From NCBI RefSeq assembly GCF_003123745.1, contig NZ_QETB01000001.1, positions 248,001-312,000 of the forward strand: a stretch of DNA of 64,000 bases, written 5' to 3'. Position 1 is the first letter of the stretch, and each line of letters starts with the position of its first letter. The DNA comes from Ancrocorticia populi (GTDB taxonomy: Bacteria; Actinomycetota; Actinomycetes; Actinomycetales; Actinomycetaceae). The notes below the pieces were generated by a model, which saw only the letters and a program-made list of their open reading frames with translations, searched no databases and was not told the DNA's origin. Of this stretch, positions 43,397 to 52,326 are shown piece after piece. Made by a program: the position numbers and the translations under genes.

Positions 43397-43534
43397 GGCA
43401 GGGAGAACATAAGCGCGAACTTTCTGGAAAAAATACGGCGACTCTAACCACACAATCTATGAACAAAAAGGAATCAAAAGGATGTAGAATTCGGTACGAG
43501 AATCGTCACCATTTATTGGTGAAAGGCACTAAGT

Positions 43535-43903
43535 ATGAGTGCAAAACGTAAGCAACGTATCTCTGACGTAGCACTTGCTGAGGAACGCGAAAGGCTTGAA
43601 CTCAAGGCGCGAGGGCTGGATGAAATTGCCGGACTCTTGACGAAGGTCGATGCGGTGATAGACGAGATTTTGACAGCACGCGACCGGCTGGAAGCGGCTG
43701 GAATGTCACGTATGGAGATAGTTCGCAAACTCGACGCGGTCAACATTAACCGAAGGATTCTGCGGCTTAAACGAGAAGAGTGGGCCGCAGAAGTCGGTAC
43801 CCAATCAGATAAGGAAGATTCCCTCAGTGAAGGAAAATACAATCAGGAACTATCTTCAGAAGAAGAACATGATGGCTTAGATAATGAGTCAGCATATGAA
43901 TAA
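43535..43903 (+). CDS. Small helical protein next to oriT, unknown
   Basis: The 122-residue, highly charged protein (MSAKRKQRISDVALAEERER and onwards) is predicted helical, with a possible coiled coil through residues 12-90. It is isolated on the plus strand between the oriT region and a strong terminator. The location suggests a role in relaxosome control or replication, but I recognise no family. GAAAGGCACTAAGT precedes the start codon. Confidence 0.65.
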   Translation: MSAKRKQRISDVALAEERERLELKARGLDEIAGLLTKVDAVIDEILTARDRLEAAGMSRMEIVRKLDAVNINRRILRLKREEWAAEVGTQSDKEDSLSEGKYNQELSSEEEHDGLDNESAYE

Positions 43904-43904
43904 A

Positions 43905-43941
43905 AGTGTGGGGAATTTGCCGTTGGCAAATTCCCCACACT
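43905..43941. terminator. Perfect 17-bp hairpin terminator
   Basis: AGTGTGGGGAATTTGCC (43905-43921) pairs perfectly with GGCAAATTCCCCACACT (43925-43941) around GTT, between a plus-strand small gene and the end of the large minus-strand gene. It is the longest stem seen among the window's terminators. Confidence 0.88.
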
Positions 43942-43944
43942 GAT

Positions 43945-46900
43945 CTAAATACTCAAAGATTGTTGGTGAGTTGAGCGTCGTGGATCGTCACGCATGTTCA
44001 ACTCTCGGTTGACCTGGCGCAGTTCACTTTTGAGCGAAGATAGTGCGTCTTTCTGTGGGAACGTTGAGTCGGGACGGAGCCGAATGGCGTCACGCTCTTC
44101 GACATTGTCGGCGCGTTTATCGTAGAGCTTCTGTGCCCGCACAGGAAGGCGATTCACAAGGTTTTCCAATTTACGAACTGTCCCAATATCGGCATGGGCC
44201 AGCTCATCAACTGAGAGAACAACAGTTTGATTCCACTCGGATCTATCCGTGCGTATATCCACGCGATACGCATAATCAACCATCTGTTTGGGAAGGAAAG
44301 CAACGGCATGTTTGTTGCCCTTGCGCCCCGGTAAGATCGCACAAGTCACCTCAACTCCGTTGATCCGGTAAGGCAGATCTAGGACGTGACCGTAGAACAC
44401 TTGGGGCGCCGCCCAGCGCGGAATAGCATCAGGCTGATTCAGAGCTTTCGCTGCCGACTGGAGCATTTCAGCGGCGCCTTTGCGATCTTGTGCCGGTACC
44501 TGATTGATCGTGAAGGAGAAAGATTCGCCCCCGTCCCATGGCGCCATAACGCGGTTCACGACTTTTTCAAACTTGTCGGTTTCGCGCACTTGCTGGTCCA
44601 ACTGGAGCTGGCGGCCCTCCAGATAACGTTCATTCGATAGGAAAGCTGCTTCCTGACGAGACATACGTCCAACCTGGTTGGTCAGCTCAACTTTGCGGAG
44701 CATGAGCGGGTCCCCGGTTGAGATTGCTTTGACCTCGGCATAGTCGAGTTCCTGATCAGAAATATCTTCTACCTCGCGGCCTTTGAGCTTGCCGCGCATC
44801 ACTTGGTTAATGAAGCGGGATTTACGTTCAAGGGTCTGCCACATGTAAGCATCGAGGCTCTTTTCGGTCACGTATCTGAACATCGAGACCTCATGATTCT
44901 GGTTGCCTTGACGGATAATCCTTCCATCACGCTGGGTCACATCGGCTGGCCGCCACGGTGCATCGAGGTGATGCAAAGCTGTCGCGCGGGTCTGCATATT
45001 TGCCCCGGTCCCCATTTTCCCGGTCGATCCGACCAAGACGGCGATCGCGCCGGTGCGCGCCTTGACGAACATCTGAGTCTTTTCGACCGTGTTCTTAGCG
45101 TCATGGATGAACGCGATTTTCTCGGCCGGCACGCCCCGCTCCACGAGCTGGGCTTTCAGTTCGTCATAGACGTTCCAGTCTTTGTCTGTGCCTGGTGTGC
45201 CTTGATCACAGAACACAATTTGGAGAGAACCGGGCTGATCTTCGGTCTGCCCGTCCTCGTCAACATAGCGGTCATTCTTGGTTTCCCCATAAATCTGGGC
45301 GATCTTCCGGGCCGCTGCATCAACCTTGGTCTCGACAATATCTTCCACGTCCACGCCATCGAGGGCTGACTGGCGTTTCTCAGAGAACAATCTCGGGTCC
45401 ATGGAGAACGTCTTAGAATCATTGGTCAGACTCAGCCAGTTATCCTCCCTCTGACTCACGGCCCGCAGGGTGATCAGATTGGCGCGATCATCCAGCCGGT
45501 CAAGAAACTGTTGCATAGGCGCCCCGTAGTCCACTTCGATCACATCGGAGCGACGTTCACCATCAGGACGTTGCCTAATCGTTGGAACCTGAAGGTCAAG
45601 GTCCTCAGCGAGCTTCACGTCCGCAAAGGTCTGCCACATCATTAGCAGCTCGGGAACGTTCTGGAACCGTGCGAAACGCTGTACCTCTGCGAGTTTGCCG
45701 GTGGGTTTGACCTCCACAGCGGAATCCTTGACCGCGAACTGGTGTGCCCACGCATCGAAAACATCCACGCCTGCATCTTCTAACAGGTCAGGGCGAAGAT
45801 AGTGCGTCATCGTCCACATCTCACCCATCGAATTTGCGATAGGGGTAGCTGTGGCCAACGTTAAGCACCGTTCATTTTGTTCTCGAAGCCAGTCAATCTT
45901 CATATCCAGATCGGTGGCCCGTCCTGAACCCCGCGAGGTTAGATCGGCGGCCGTCGATGACCCGATCGCCAGATTCTTGAAATGATGAGCCTCATCAACG
46001 ACCAGATAGTCCACGCCCAGTTGCTCAAACGTCAGTGCGTTCTCGTCCTGCCGCTCCCGGAGCTTGTCAAGCTTCTTATTTAGTGCCTCTTCGCGCTTAC
46101 TACGCTTTCCTTCAAGCTGGCGGACGGACATAGAGTCCACAATCTCTTGGTCTTGCAGGAAATCTAAGGCTCGATCAAATTGTTCTAGCTCACGGTTCTG
46201 ATAGGTCTCGGCGGTCTCAATCGAGACCGGTATCTTCTCGAACGCGGACTGCGAGGTAATGATGCAATCCCAGTCCGACGTGGTGGCCTGAGCGTAGAAC
46301 TCGGCCCGTTTCTCTGCGGTCGTGATGTCGCTGGAGTCAATCGCCAAAATGTTGGCTGCCGGGTAGGCTTGCAGCCACTCATTCTCGAACTGGCCCACCA
46401 GATGATTCGGGACAACTGCCAGAGGCTTATTGACCAGTCCTAGCCGCTTTTGCTCCATCACACCGCACACCATTTCAAGGGTTTTCCCGGCGCCTACCTC
46501 GTGAAAGAGCCCGGTTGTTGGCTCGGCGATCATCCGAGCGATTGCCGCCCTCTGGTGGTCATACAGCTTGAAAGACGATGCAAGTCCTGGCAAGCGGAGC
46601 CGCTCGCCAGCGGCCACATAATCCCGGCCCACAAGGCCGTTAAAGCGCTCCTGGTACACCTTCGAGAGACGCGCGGCCCGGGAAGGGTCAGACCAGACCC
46701 ACATCTGAAACTGGTTCTGAATCTCGGCTGCTTTTGCTTGGGCGGCCTCACTGGCTACCTTATCGACGACCTTGTTGCCATCAATATCCTCAATCCACAC
46801 GAGCGGTGGCTGGCCTTTGAGCATTTTCCGGAAAATATCGCTGGCCCTCATCGACTCAGTTCCCCACGTCGATAACTGCCATGCTCCGAAACTCGGCGCA

Positions 46901-49900
46901 CCGTTGAGCGTGACACTCCAATCGACCGGGCCAGACTGCTGAACCCGGATACGTGAGTCATGGAGCAGGTGATTAATGAAAGATTCGTAATCACTGGCAG
47001 GAATCCAGTTAGCGCCTACCTCAGCGGAAATATCGGCGATGGGAATATCGTCAGGGATAACGGTGCGCAACGCATCGGCACTGCCAGCCAATTCGGGGCG
47101 TTCATCCAGTACGGCTTCCACCCCTGCCAGCTTCTTGCGCACATTGCCGGAAAGGTATTCCTCGGCCGGTACCAGCGTTCCGTCAAGGTCGGTAAAGGCG
47201 AGCCGCTGGCTCATGAGCATCGCGGGAATATCATCATCGGTGCCCAGCAGATAGGCAATATATGCGTTATCAATTTGGCCGCGATGCTCCAAACAAATTG
47301 CTAAAGCGTCCTCCAGATTCTCCGCCCCGGCAGGCACATATTTAGCATAAATCTGGCGCGAGGTGAGAATATCAGCGGGCTTGGCCCGCCCGGTCTCATC
47401 GTCGTAGCGTTCAATTCCTGTCACGAACGCCGCCCGTGGATCCGATCGGAGAAGCTTGACCGCAGGTGGATATGTGACGCGGATCGTCTCAGTCTCGCTC
47501 ACCTGGCCAGTCTCTTTATCCGTTGTTCGCGTCACCCGCGCGGTCTTCGTATTGCGGTTAATTGGTCCATAGGAATCCACGTAAGCCTGATACGCGTCAC
47601 GGGTGGAGTCCCGTAGGGATTCCAGCCCTGGCGAATCCGTTTTCTCTGCGGACTCGGTAGCGATCAGAACCTTGGCTGAATCCATCAGCTCCAGCAGAGT
47701 GTGGACTTCCTGGACATGGGACTTCGCCACTTTCGCGCTCTCCCACGCCCCGGTTGCAGTCAGGCGCTCGGCTCCATCCTCGGTAGCTCGTAGCGAGCCG
47801 ACTGGCTGTTCTAGATCAGCCAACTGAACCGGCTCTATTTCAGGAGTCTGTGGGGCATAGGGCAGATGGGTACTAGACCGTACGATGTTGCCAAGGGTGT
47901 CGTGCAGGCGGGTTGCAAGCTCCTGTCCTGCTGGCCCGGCTACCTGCAACGTGGTACTGCCATACATTCCGTGATCGACCGACATATCACCCAATACCCG
48001 TTTAGGGTAGGTCTGGAAAATAGTGTTAATCCGATGATCGATCTCGACGCCATCGCGATCCAGTAGTGGGGTTGGTGTGGAAAACTCCCAGTCAAAACGC
48101 TGCGGGTTTTCACCCTCAGCGCGTTTACGGAACACGAGCACATCGGTGACAACTTCGGTGCCTGCCGCCGCACGGTGGGCACTGGTTGGCAATCTCATTG
48201 CTGCCACCAGATCAGCCCGATCGTACATATCTCGCCGTGCGGCAGGATTTTGAGCATCCATGGTCCAAGACGACGTCACCAGAGCGACGTAGCCGCCCGG
48301 TTTAACGAGATCAAGAGACTTAATAATGAAATGGTTATGGAGCGAATGATTGCCGGGATTGTGCGCCGGATCGTACAGGCGAACATCATCAAAGGGCACA
48401 TTGCCCACGGCCACATCGAACAAGGCAGGCAGTTGAGTCTTTTCAAAGCCCTCAACCCTGATCTCATCATCAGGATTAAGGTGCTGGGCGATCGCGCCGG
48501 TCGTGGGGTCTAACTCCACCCCGGTCATGGCCACACCGTCAGGGGCCTGTGAAATAAACGAGCCAGAACCACAGCCAGGCTCAAGCCCGGTTCCTGCCGT
48601 TACCCCAGCCTCTTTCAAAACACTCCAGATGGCCTCGGAATAAGCCGGGGCCGTGTAGTGAGCGTTCAGCACACTTCGCCGAGCGGCCGCGAACTCACTC
48701 TCAGTCATCAACTCCCGCAGGTCAGTGCGCATCTGGGCATAAGTAGCCTTACGCTCATCAAACACGTCGTCGAGACCGCCCCAGCCGGACCAGCCTGCCA
48801 GCACCTCGCGTTGAGCTGCCGTCGCTTGTCCACCGTTGATCTCCCGGAGCACCTGTAGCGCTGCCAGATTGCGATCTGCTCGCGACCGGACACCTGTCCT
48901 CTCTGGCAGGCGAGTTAGTGTGCGAGTCGGTACTCGCTGTTGAGAGTCTCGATCTCGTTGTTCAAACTGAACCGGTTCGTCTGTTCCTGATGCTCCTGGC
49001 ACCACTGAATCATCCACTGCGGTGCTGGAAGTTCGCCCACCGGCCACTCCTGTGGCATCGCGTCGATCAGGTCCATCATCGTCTGATCCAGCCAATCGGG
49101 ATCCTGTGTGGCTACCGTCCACGCCAGGTGCGCCAACGGCGCCTCGTGTGTGGTCGGCTCCACCGTCAACTCCTGAAGCGTCACGTCCGCTTTCGCGAGC
49201 TGATAATCCAGACGTCGCGGCCACAGATCGTCCGCCCCCGTGTGAAGCCGGGCCATCCGATTGAGGATTATTGTCGTTGCTGCCTCTTGTAGAAGCTCGG
49301 TGATCCTCAACGTCATGTGCCTCCCCTCCCACTGAAGGGCCGGAACCACCAGACTCGGATCGGCTTGCCACGCGTTCAGTGTTTCCTCGTCCACTGGAAG
49401 CTCGGGAAGCCACTCCTCCCACTCCAGCGGCAGACGCTCCCACTGCGGGCTGATCCCCCTGCCCCCGGGCAGATACCTGTCCATCGAGGCCGGGAACAGG
49501 TGCGTCCACTGCTGAAACACCGTCGTCAGGAGTGGGAATGCTTGCGGGTGAGCCGCTGTGAACGTCATCCAAAACTCGAAGGCGTTCTCCGCCGCGTCGT
49601 TCTGAATCATCTCGTTCAGATCGGCGAGCGCCGTTTCTCGAATCAACGTCTGCGCTTTCACGTCGTCCTGAACCTGATCGACCATCTGATTCGCTGGCGC
49701 TGCTGGCGAAGCTGGCGGTGCCAGCAACTCCGTCACGGCCCGCGTTGCCTCCGCGCGGTCCTGACCTTTCGCTGGGTCGATCCATGCGCTCGGATTCATT
49801 GCCGCTGCGGCTTTGCGGGCTAAATTCGACTCGGTCATTATCATCCTTCTTTCCTGCCATATCGGCAAACAAAGCATCGAAGTCAAAGGCTAATTGGCCT

Positions 49901-50457
49901 TGTGCCTGCTTGGCCCGATCCTTCTTATTGATAGCATACCCACGATCTGGCGATATATCCATATGGATACGTTCGTTATTTGCTGCGGTTTCCATTTTTG
50001 CGATTCTCGGACTTGCTTCTCGCGCCCGTTCAGTTTCGCGAGCTTGATCGTGGGCAACTCGGATTGGATTGACCCATGACGGATCCACATGTTCACGCGT
50101 GGCTTGGCTCAGCGCATCGAGGGAGGCTTCCTCAGACTCGTAGGCATGTTCGGCGCCAATTCGAGCAGCTTGTGCGAAATCAGCTTCCGTGGGTGGAAGT
50201 GCTGGGCTAGATTCCTGAGCCAGCGCCGCTGCGGCCTCTTTGATCTTGTCAGGCCGAAAACCAGACCACATATCCGAGTACAGTTCGCCGTCAATCTTGA
50301 TAACTGGGGCTTGTTGGAAGCCCCAGTCTTTGACCTGTTGTAAGGCGTCAGGGTGGGATTCTAGGCTCACCTCAGTGTAGTCGGCATTCTGCTTTGCCAG
50401 GGCACGCTTCGTCGCCATGCATTGGGGGCACGCAGATTTGGTGTAGACGGTGATCAT
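43945..50457 (-). CDS. Giant NrdH-like redoxin / DNA methyltransferase / helicase fusion (element methylase-helicase)
   Basis: A 2170-residue protein starting at the ATG at 50457. Residues 1-75 form an NrdH-like redoxin with CPQC (C10, C13) and WSGFRP (64-69). Residues ~207-515 are a linker without Lys, Trp, Tyr or Cys that overlaps a nested gene. Next come an N6-type methyltransferase (LEPGCGSGSFIS near 625, GNVPF near 686) and an SF2 helicase (HEVGAGKTLEM near 1322, VVDEAHHFKN near 1489, GRIIRQGNQN near 1835). Relatives in Tn1549-like elements lack the redoxin as far as I know. The methyltransferase may protect transferred DNA and the helicase may act on it. Confidence 0.85.
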   Translation of the reverse strand: MITVYTKSACPQCMATKRALAKQNADYTEVSLESHPDALQQVKDWGFQQAPVIKIDGELYSDMWSGFRPDKIKEAAAALAQESSPALPPTEADFAQAARIGAEHAYESEEASLDALSQATREHVDPSWVNPIRVAHDQARETERAREASPRIAKMETAANNERIHMDISPDRGYAINKKDRAKQAQGQLAFDFDALFADMAGKKDDNDRVEFSPQSRSGNESERMDRPSERSGPRGGNAGRDGVAGTASFASSASESDGRSGSGRRESADVDSRNGARRSERDDSERRGGERLRVLDDVHSGSPASIPTPDDGVSAVDAPVPGLDGQVSARGQGDQPAVGASAAGVGGVASRASSGRGNTERVASRSESGGSGPSVGGEAHDVEDHRASTRGSNDNNPQSDGPASHGGGRSVAATSGLSARESGRDASGVDGGADHTRGAVGAPGVDGSHTGSRLAGSDDDGPDRRDATGVAGGRTSSTAVDDSVVPGASGTDEPVQFEQRDRDSQQRVPTRTLTRLPERTGVRSRADRNLAALQVLREINGGQATAAQREVLAGWSGWGGLDDVFDERKATYAQMRTDLRELMTESEFAAARRSVLNAHYTAPAYSEAIWSVLKEAGVTAGTGLEPGCGSGSFISQAPDGVAMTGVELDPTTGAIAQHLNPDDEIRVEGFEKTQLPALFDVAVGNVPFDDVRLYDPAHNPGNHSLHNHFIIKSLDLVKPGGYVALVTSSWTMDAQNPAARRDMYDRADLVAAMRLPTSAHRAAAGTEVVTDVLVFRKRAEGENPQRFDWEFSTPTPLLDRDGVEIDHRINTIFQTYPKRVLGDMSVDHGMYGSTTLQVAGPAGQELATRLHDTLGNIVRSSTHLPYAPQTPEIEPVQLADLEQPVGSLRATEDGAERLTATGAWESAKVAKSHVQEVHTLLELMDSAKVLIATESAEKTDSPGLESLRDSTRDAYQAYVDSYGPINRNTKTARVTRTTDKETGQVSETETIRVTYPPAVKLLRSDPRAAFVTGIERYDDETGRAKPADILTSRQIYAKYVPAGAENLEDALAICLEHRGQIDNAYIAYLLGTDDDIPAMLMSQRLAFTDLDGTLVPAEEYLSGNVRKKLAGVEAVLDERPELAGSADALRTVIPDDIPIADISAEVGANWIPASDYESFINHLLHDSRIRVQQSGPVDWSVTLNGAPSFGAWQLSTWGTESMRASDIFRKMLKGQPPLVWIEDIDGNKVVDKVASEAAQAKAAEIQNQFQMWVWSDPSRAARLSKVYQERFNGLVGRDYVAAGERLRLPGLASSFKLYDHQRAAIARMIAEPTTGLFHEVGAGKTLEMVCGVMEQKRLGLVNKPLAVVPNHLVGQFENEWLQAYPAANILAIDSSDITTAEKRAEFYAQATTSDWDCIITSQSAFEKIPVSIETAETYQNRELEQFDRALDFLQDQEIVDSMSVRQLEGKRSKREEALNKKLDKLRERQDENALTFEQLGVDYLVVDEAHHFKNLAIGSSTAADLTSRGSGRATDLDMKIDWLREQNERCLTLATATPIANSMGEMWTMTHYLRPDLLEDAGVDVFDAWAHQFAVKDSAVEVKPTGKLAEVQRFARFQNVPELLMMWQTFADVKLAEDLDLQVPTIRQRPDGERRSDVIEVDYGAPMQQFLDRLDDRANLITLRAVSQREDNWLSLTNDSKTFSMDPRLFSEKRQSALDGVDVEDIVETKVDAAARKIAQIYGETKNDRYVDEDGQTEDQPGSLQIVFCDQGTPGTDKDWNVYDELKAQLVERGVPAEKIAFIHDAKNTVEKTQMFVKARTGAIAVLVGSTGKMGTGANMQTRATALHHLDAPWRPADVTQRDGRIIRQGNQNHEVSMFRYVTEKSLDAYMWQTLERKSRFINQVMRGKLKGREVEDISDQELDYAEVKAISTGDPLMLRKVELTNQVGRMSRQEAAFLSNERYLEGRQLQLDQQVRETDKFEKVVNRVMAPWDGGESFSFTINQVPAQDRKGAAEMLQSAAKALNQPDAIPRWAAPQVFYGHVLDLPYRINGVEVTCAILPGRKGNKHAVAFLPKQMVDYAYRVDIRTDRSEWNQTVVLSVDELAHADIGTVRKLENLVNRLPVRAQKLYDKRADNVEERDAIRLRPDSTFPQKDALSSLKSELRQVNRELNMRDDPRRSTHQQSLSI
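48915..49838 (-). CDS. Nested gene overprinted on the giant methylase-helicase gene, unknown function
   Basis: A 307-residue frame on the same strand, shifted by one base relative to the giant gene. It starts at an ATG at 49838, six bases after GGAAAGAAGG. The product is well balanced, with about 14 Trp and helical content (for example MTFTAAHPQAFPLLTTVFQQ and TLRITELLQEAATTIILNRM), and no low-complexity runs apart from a short Ala/Pro stretch. In the same interval the giant frame encodes an unstructured Ser/Gly/Arg/Asp/Ala linker. This is what is expected if the nested frame carries the functional constraint. No known family was recognised. Confidence 0.6.
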   Translation of the reverse strand: MTESNLARKAAAAMNPSAWIDPAKGQDRAEATRAVTELLAPPASPAAPANQMVDQVQDDVKAQTLIRETALADLNEMIQNDAAENAFEFWMTFTAAHPQAFPLLTTVFQQWTHLFPASMDRYLPGGRGISPQWERLPLEWEEWLPELPVDEETLNAWQADPSLVVPALQWEGRHMTLRITELLQEAATTIILNRMARLHTGADDLWPRRLDYQLAKADVTLQELTVEPTTHEAPLAHLAWTVATQDPDWLDQTMMDLIDAMPQEWPVGELPAPQWMIQWCQEHQEQTNRFSLNNEIETLNSEYRLAH

Positions 50458-50559
50458 GGGCTGGTCCTTCCAGATTGAGAGCGGCAGGCACAACACTGTG
50501 TGCCTGCCGCCGTCAAGGACCTGCGTGCTTCACGGAACTGTCAGCACGCGAGGAACGAA

Positions 50560-50727
50560 CTAGCGTCCATCGTCAGGGGAGTTTCTCGCCAAATACTCCG
50601 TCAGCGCACTCACCAACACGTTTGTGAACGTGACATCGGAACGAACCGAAAAGATGCGCGCCTCGCGATACAAATCGACTGGACAATTAAAGTGTACGTC
50701 CCGCGTAGGACTCTGACCATCATTCAT
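50560..50727 (-). CDS. Small ribbon-helix-helix (CopG/ParG-like) protein
   Basis: The 55-residue product from the ATG at 50727 begins MNDGQSPTRDVHFNCPVDLY and continues REARIFSVRSDVTFTNVLVSALTEYLARN, a strand plus two helices typical of CopG/Arc regulators. A longer in-frame start at 50874 adds low-complexity residues and lies over the start of the plus-strand peptide gene. It might regulate the giant gene next to it or a plasmid-like partition function. Confidence 0.6.
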   Translation of the reverse strand: MNDGQSPTRDVHFNCPVDLYREARIFSVRSDVTFTNVLVSALTEYLARNSPDDGR

Positions 50728-50874
50728 ACCACCATAATTCCAGACAAATGGAGAAATAACCATATGGAGGTCATTGCTAGTGGTGCTGGCCGTGCCGGGT
50801 GTGCCAGCGCTGCTGGCAACTCTCAAATGTGTCGGAGCCAACCTATAGCCTGAGAGCGAGAGGAGGAAAACCAA

Positions 50875-51045
50875 ATGAAGAGCATCCTCTACGGCATCTG
50901 GATCGTGCTTTGGACACTCATCCAGATCATCGCCGTCATCATCTGGTGGGCACTGCGCGTCCTCTTCACCATCGTGATCGGCCTTCTACAGCTCACGCTC
51001 ACAATTATGACGTTCGGAATGATCAACTGGGCAAGGAACGGGTGA
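50875..51045 (+). CDS. Small two-helix membrane peptide
   Basis: A 56-residue reading frame with the strong Shine-Dalgarno AGAGGAGG eight bases ahead of its ATG. It has two hydrophobic helices, ILYGIWIVLWTLIQIIAVII and VLFTIVIGLLQLTLTIM, separated by a short basic turn and ending WARNG. I recognise no family. It may be a toxin-like or holin-like membrane peptide, or a small transfer-related protein. Confidence 0.6.
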   Translation: MKSILYGIWIVLWTLIQIIAVIIWWALRVLFTIVIGLLQLTLTIMTFGMINWARNG

Positions 51046-51395
51046 AAGTGCAATGTCAAAGCTGGGCGGTGGCAATCTCTCTAGATGGTCAGTGATTTGT
51101 ATCGTGAGGTGTGCGACCGTTCCGAGCTGTTTGGATCAACGATCTCCGGGTTATGGAGTTTACCAAGCAACCTTTTATTAGTGCTCCTTGCCAAAGCTAT
51201 TTCAATACTCAATTTTGAAGAATCAGAGTTTCTGCGTGCTCCGCGGAACACAGCTGACAAGGTGTACGCGCCTGCCTGGTAGATCAGTCCATCTAACCCA
51301 AACACTATAATTGATCACCAAACAGCACCAAAAAACTTCTCCACAGGTGTGCTTAACGCCAGCAGGTTTCATAGCAAAGAGTCATAGTAAGTGAC
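51046..51395. other. Intergenic stretch without a convincing gene
   Basis: Reading frames of 65 and 74 codons on opposite strands exist here but neither has a ribosome binding site or protein-like composition that I trust. The right part contains TTCTCCACAGG at 51338-51348 and probably holds the integrase promoter. Confidence 0.5.
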
Positions 51396-52247
51396 ATGGA
51401 ACTGCCTCATCCCCTGTTGAAGCCAGTCCCAGATCTCTGGAAAGCACCCATCGAGAGCTGGGAACTCCAGCTCCGCGCGTCCGGATACACCGCCCGGACT
51501 ATTGAAACCCGATTGCGGCATATACGTCGAATCGCCCGCGGCCTCCGGGTCCCTGATCCGCGAGCAGTATCCTCAGACCAGCTCCTGACTTGGTGTGGGA
51601 CACAGCAATGGATGGCAGAAACGCGGCATGCCCATTACACATCTCTACGTCTCTTCTTCAAACACCTGTATGGAGACGACGACAATCCAGCCAAAATACT
51701 CCCGACAGTTCGTCGAACTGGCGGTATACCTCACCCAACTCCAGAAGACGTTCTTATTCAAGCCCTCAACACCGCAGATGATCGAACTGAGCTCATTCTT
51801 CTCTTGGCGGGGCAGTGTGGTCTCCGGGCCTTCGAGATCGCAAAGGTCCATCGGAATGATCTCACCTACGACCTTCTCGGGATGTGCCTGACGGTAAGAG
51901 GCAAGGGCGGCAAAGAACGATCAATCCCAGTGGAAGATCTCTGGCTCGGCAACAGGATTCTTGCCGTTTCAAGCACGAATGGTGGATTCTTGTTTCCCGG
52001 CAGTATTGACGGTCATCTCTCGCCTCGATGGGTCTCTGTTGTCGCTTCACAAGTCCTCCCGTCACCATGGACCTTGCACACGCTCAGGCACAGGTTCGCG
52101 ACACGTTCGTTCAGCAACGGCGGTAAGGACATCATCGCGGTCCAAGAAATGCTCGGCCACGCGAGCCTTGCAACGACTAGGAGGTACACAATGACCGACG
52201 ACGAAGCCCACAGAACGGCGGTACGCGGTGCGCTCGTCCAAGTATAA
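51396..52247 (+). CDS. Tyrosine site-specific recombinase (element integrase)
   Basis: The 283-residue integrase has an N-terminal SAM-like core-binding domain (SWELQLRASGYTARTIETRLRHIRRIARGL) and a catalytic domain with R144 in GLRAFE, HTLRHRF (H228, R231), LGHAS and the catalytic Tyr Y264 in TRRYTM. It resembles XerC/D-size integrases. Its location at the right part of the element and the tRNA-Thr at the left suggest it catalyses integration and excision, though no matching right attachment site was found. Confidence 0.9.
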   Translation: MELPHPLLKPVPDLWKAPIESWELQLRASGYTARTIETRLRHIRRIARGLRVPDPRAVSSDQLLTWCGTQQWMAETRHAHYTSLRLFFKHLYGDDDNPAKILPTVRRTGGIPHPTPEDVLIQALNTADDRTELILLLAGQCGLRAFEIAKVHRNDLTYDLLGMCLTVRGKGGKERSIPVEDLWLGNRILAVSSTNGGFLFPGSIDGHLSPRWVSVVASQVLPSPWTLHTLRHRFATRSFSNGGKDIIAVQEMLGHASLATTRRYTMTDDEAHRTAVRGALVQV

Positions 52248-52326
52248 GTGCTCATGTGTGCAATGTTAGGCGCCCTCAAATCCCCCGTTTCATCGCTTCG
52301 TCACCTAAATAGACTAGGAGAAAACA

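Larger units (their letters stand above)
28098..52247. mobile_element. Integrative conjugative element (Tn1549-like transfer module) at tRNA-Thr
   Basis: The region from the tRNA-Thr 3' end through the tyrosine integrase holds a regulator/excisionase pair and a complete mating-pair and DNA-processing set: Maff2, PrgI, VirB4, VirB6-like, VirD4, DUF3801, MOB relaxase, MobC, a methyltransferase-helicase and a candidate oriT. The gene families and order follow Tn1549-type elements of Firmicutes. No 28S-like direct repeat of the tRNA 3' end was found downstream, so the right end is not defined and the end given is the last base of the integrase gene. The defence genes after it may be cargo. Confidence 0.75.

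Noticed and set aside
51085-51282. 65-codon frame upstream of the integrase
   Set aside because: No ribosome binding site and a competing frame on the other strand of similar length; composition is not convincing.
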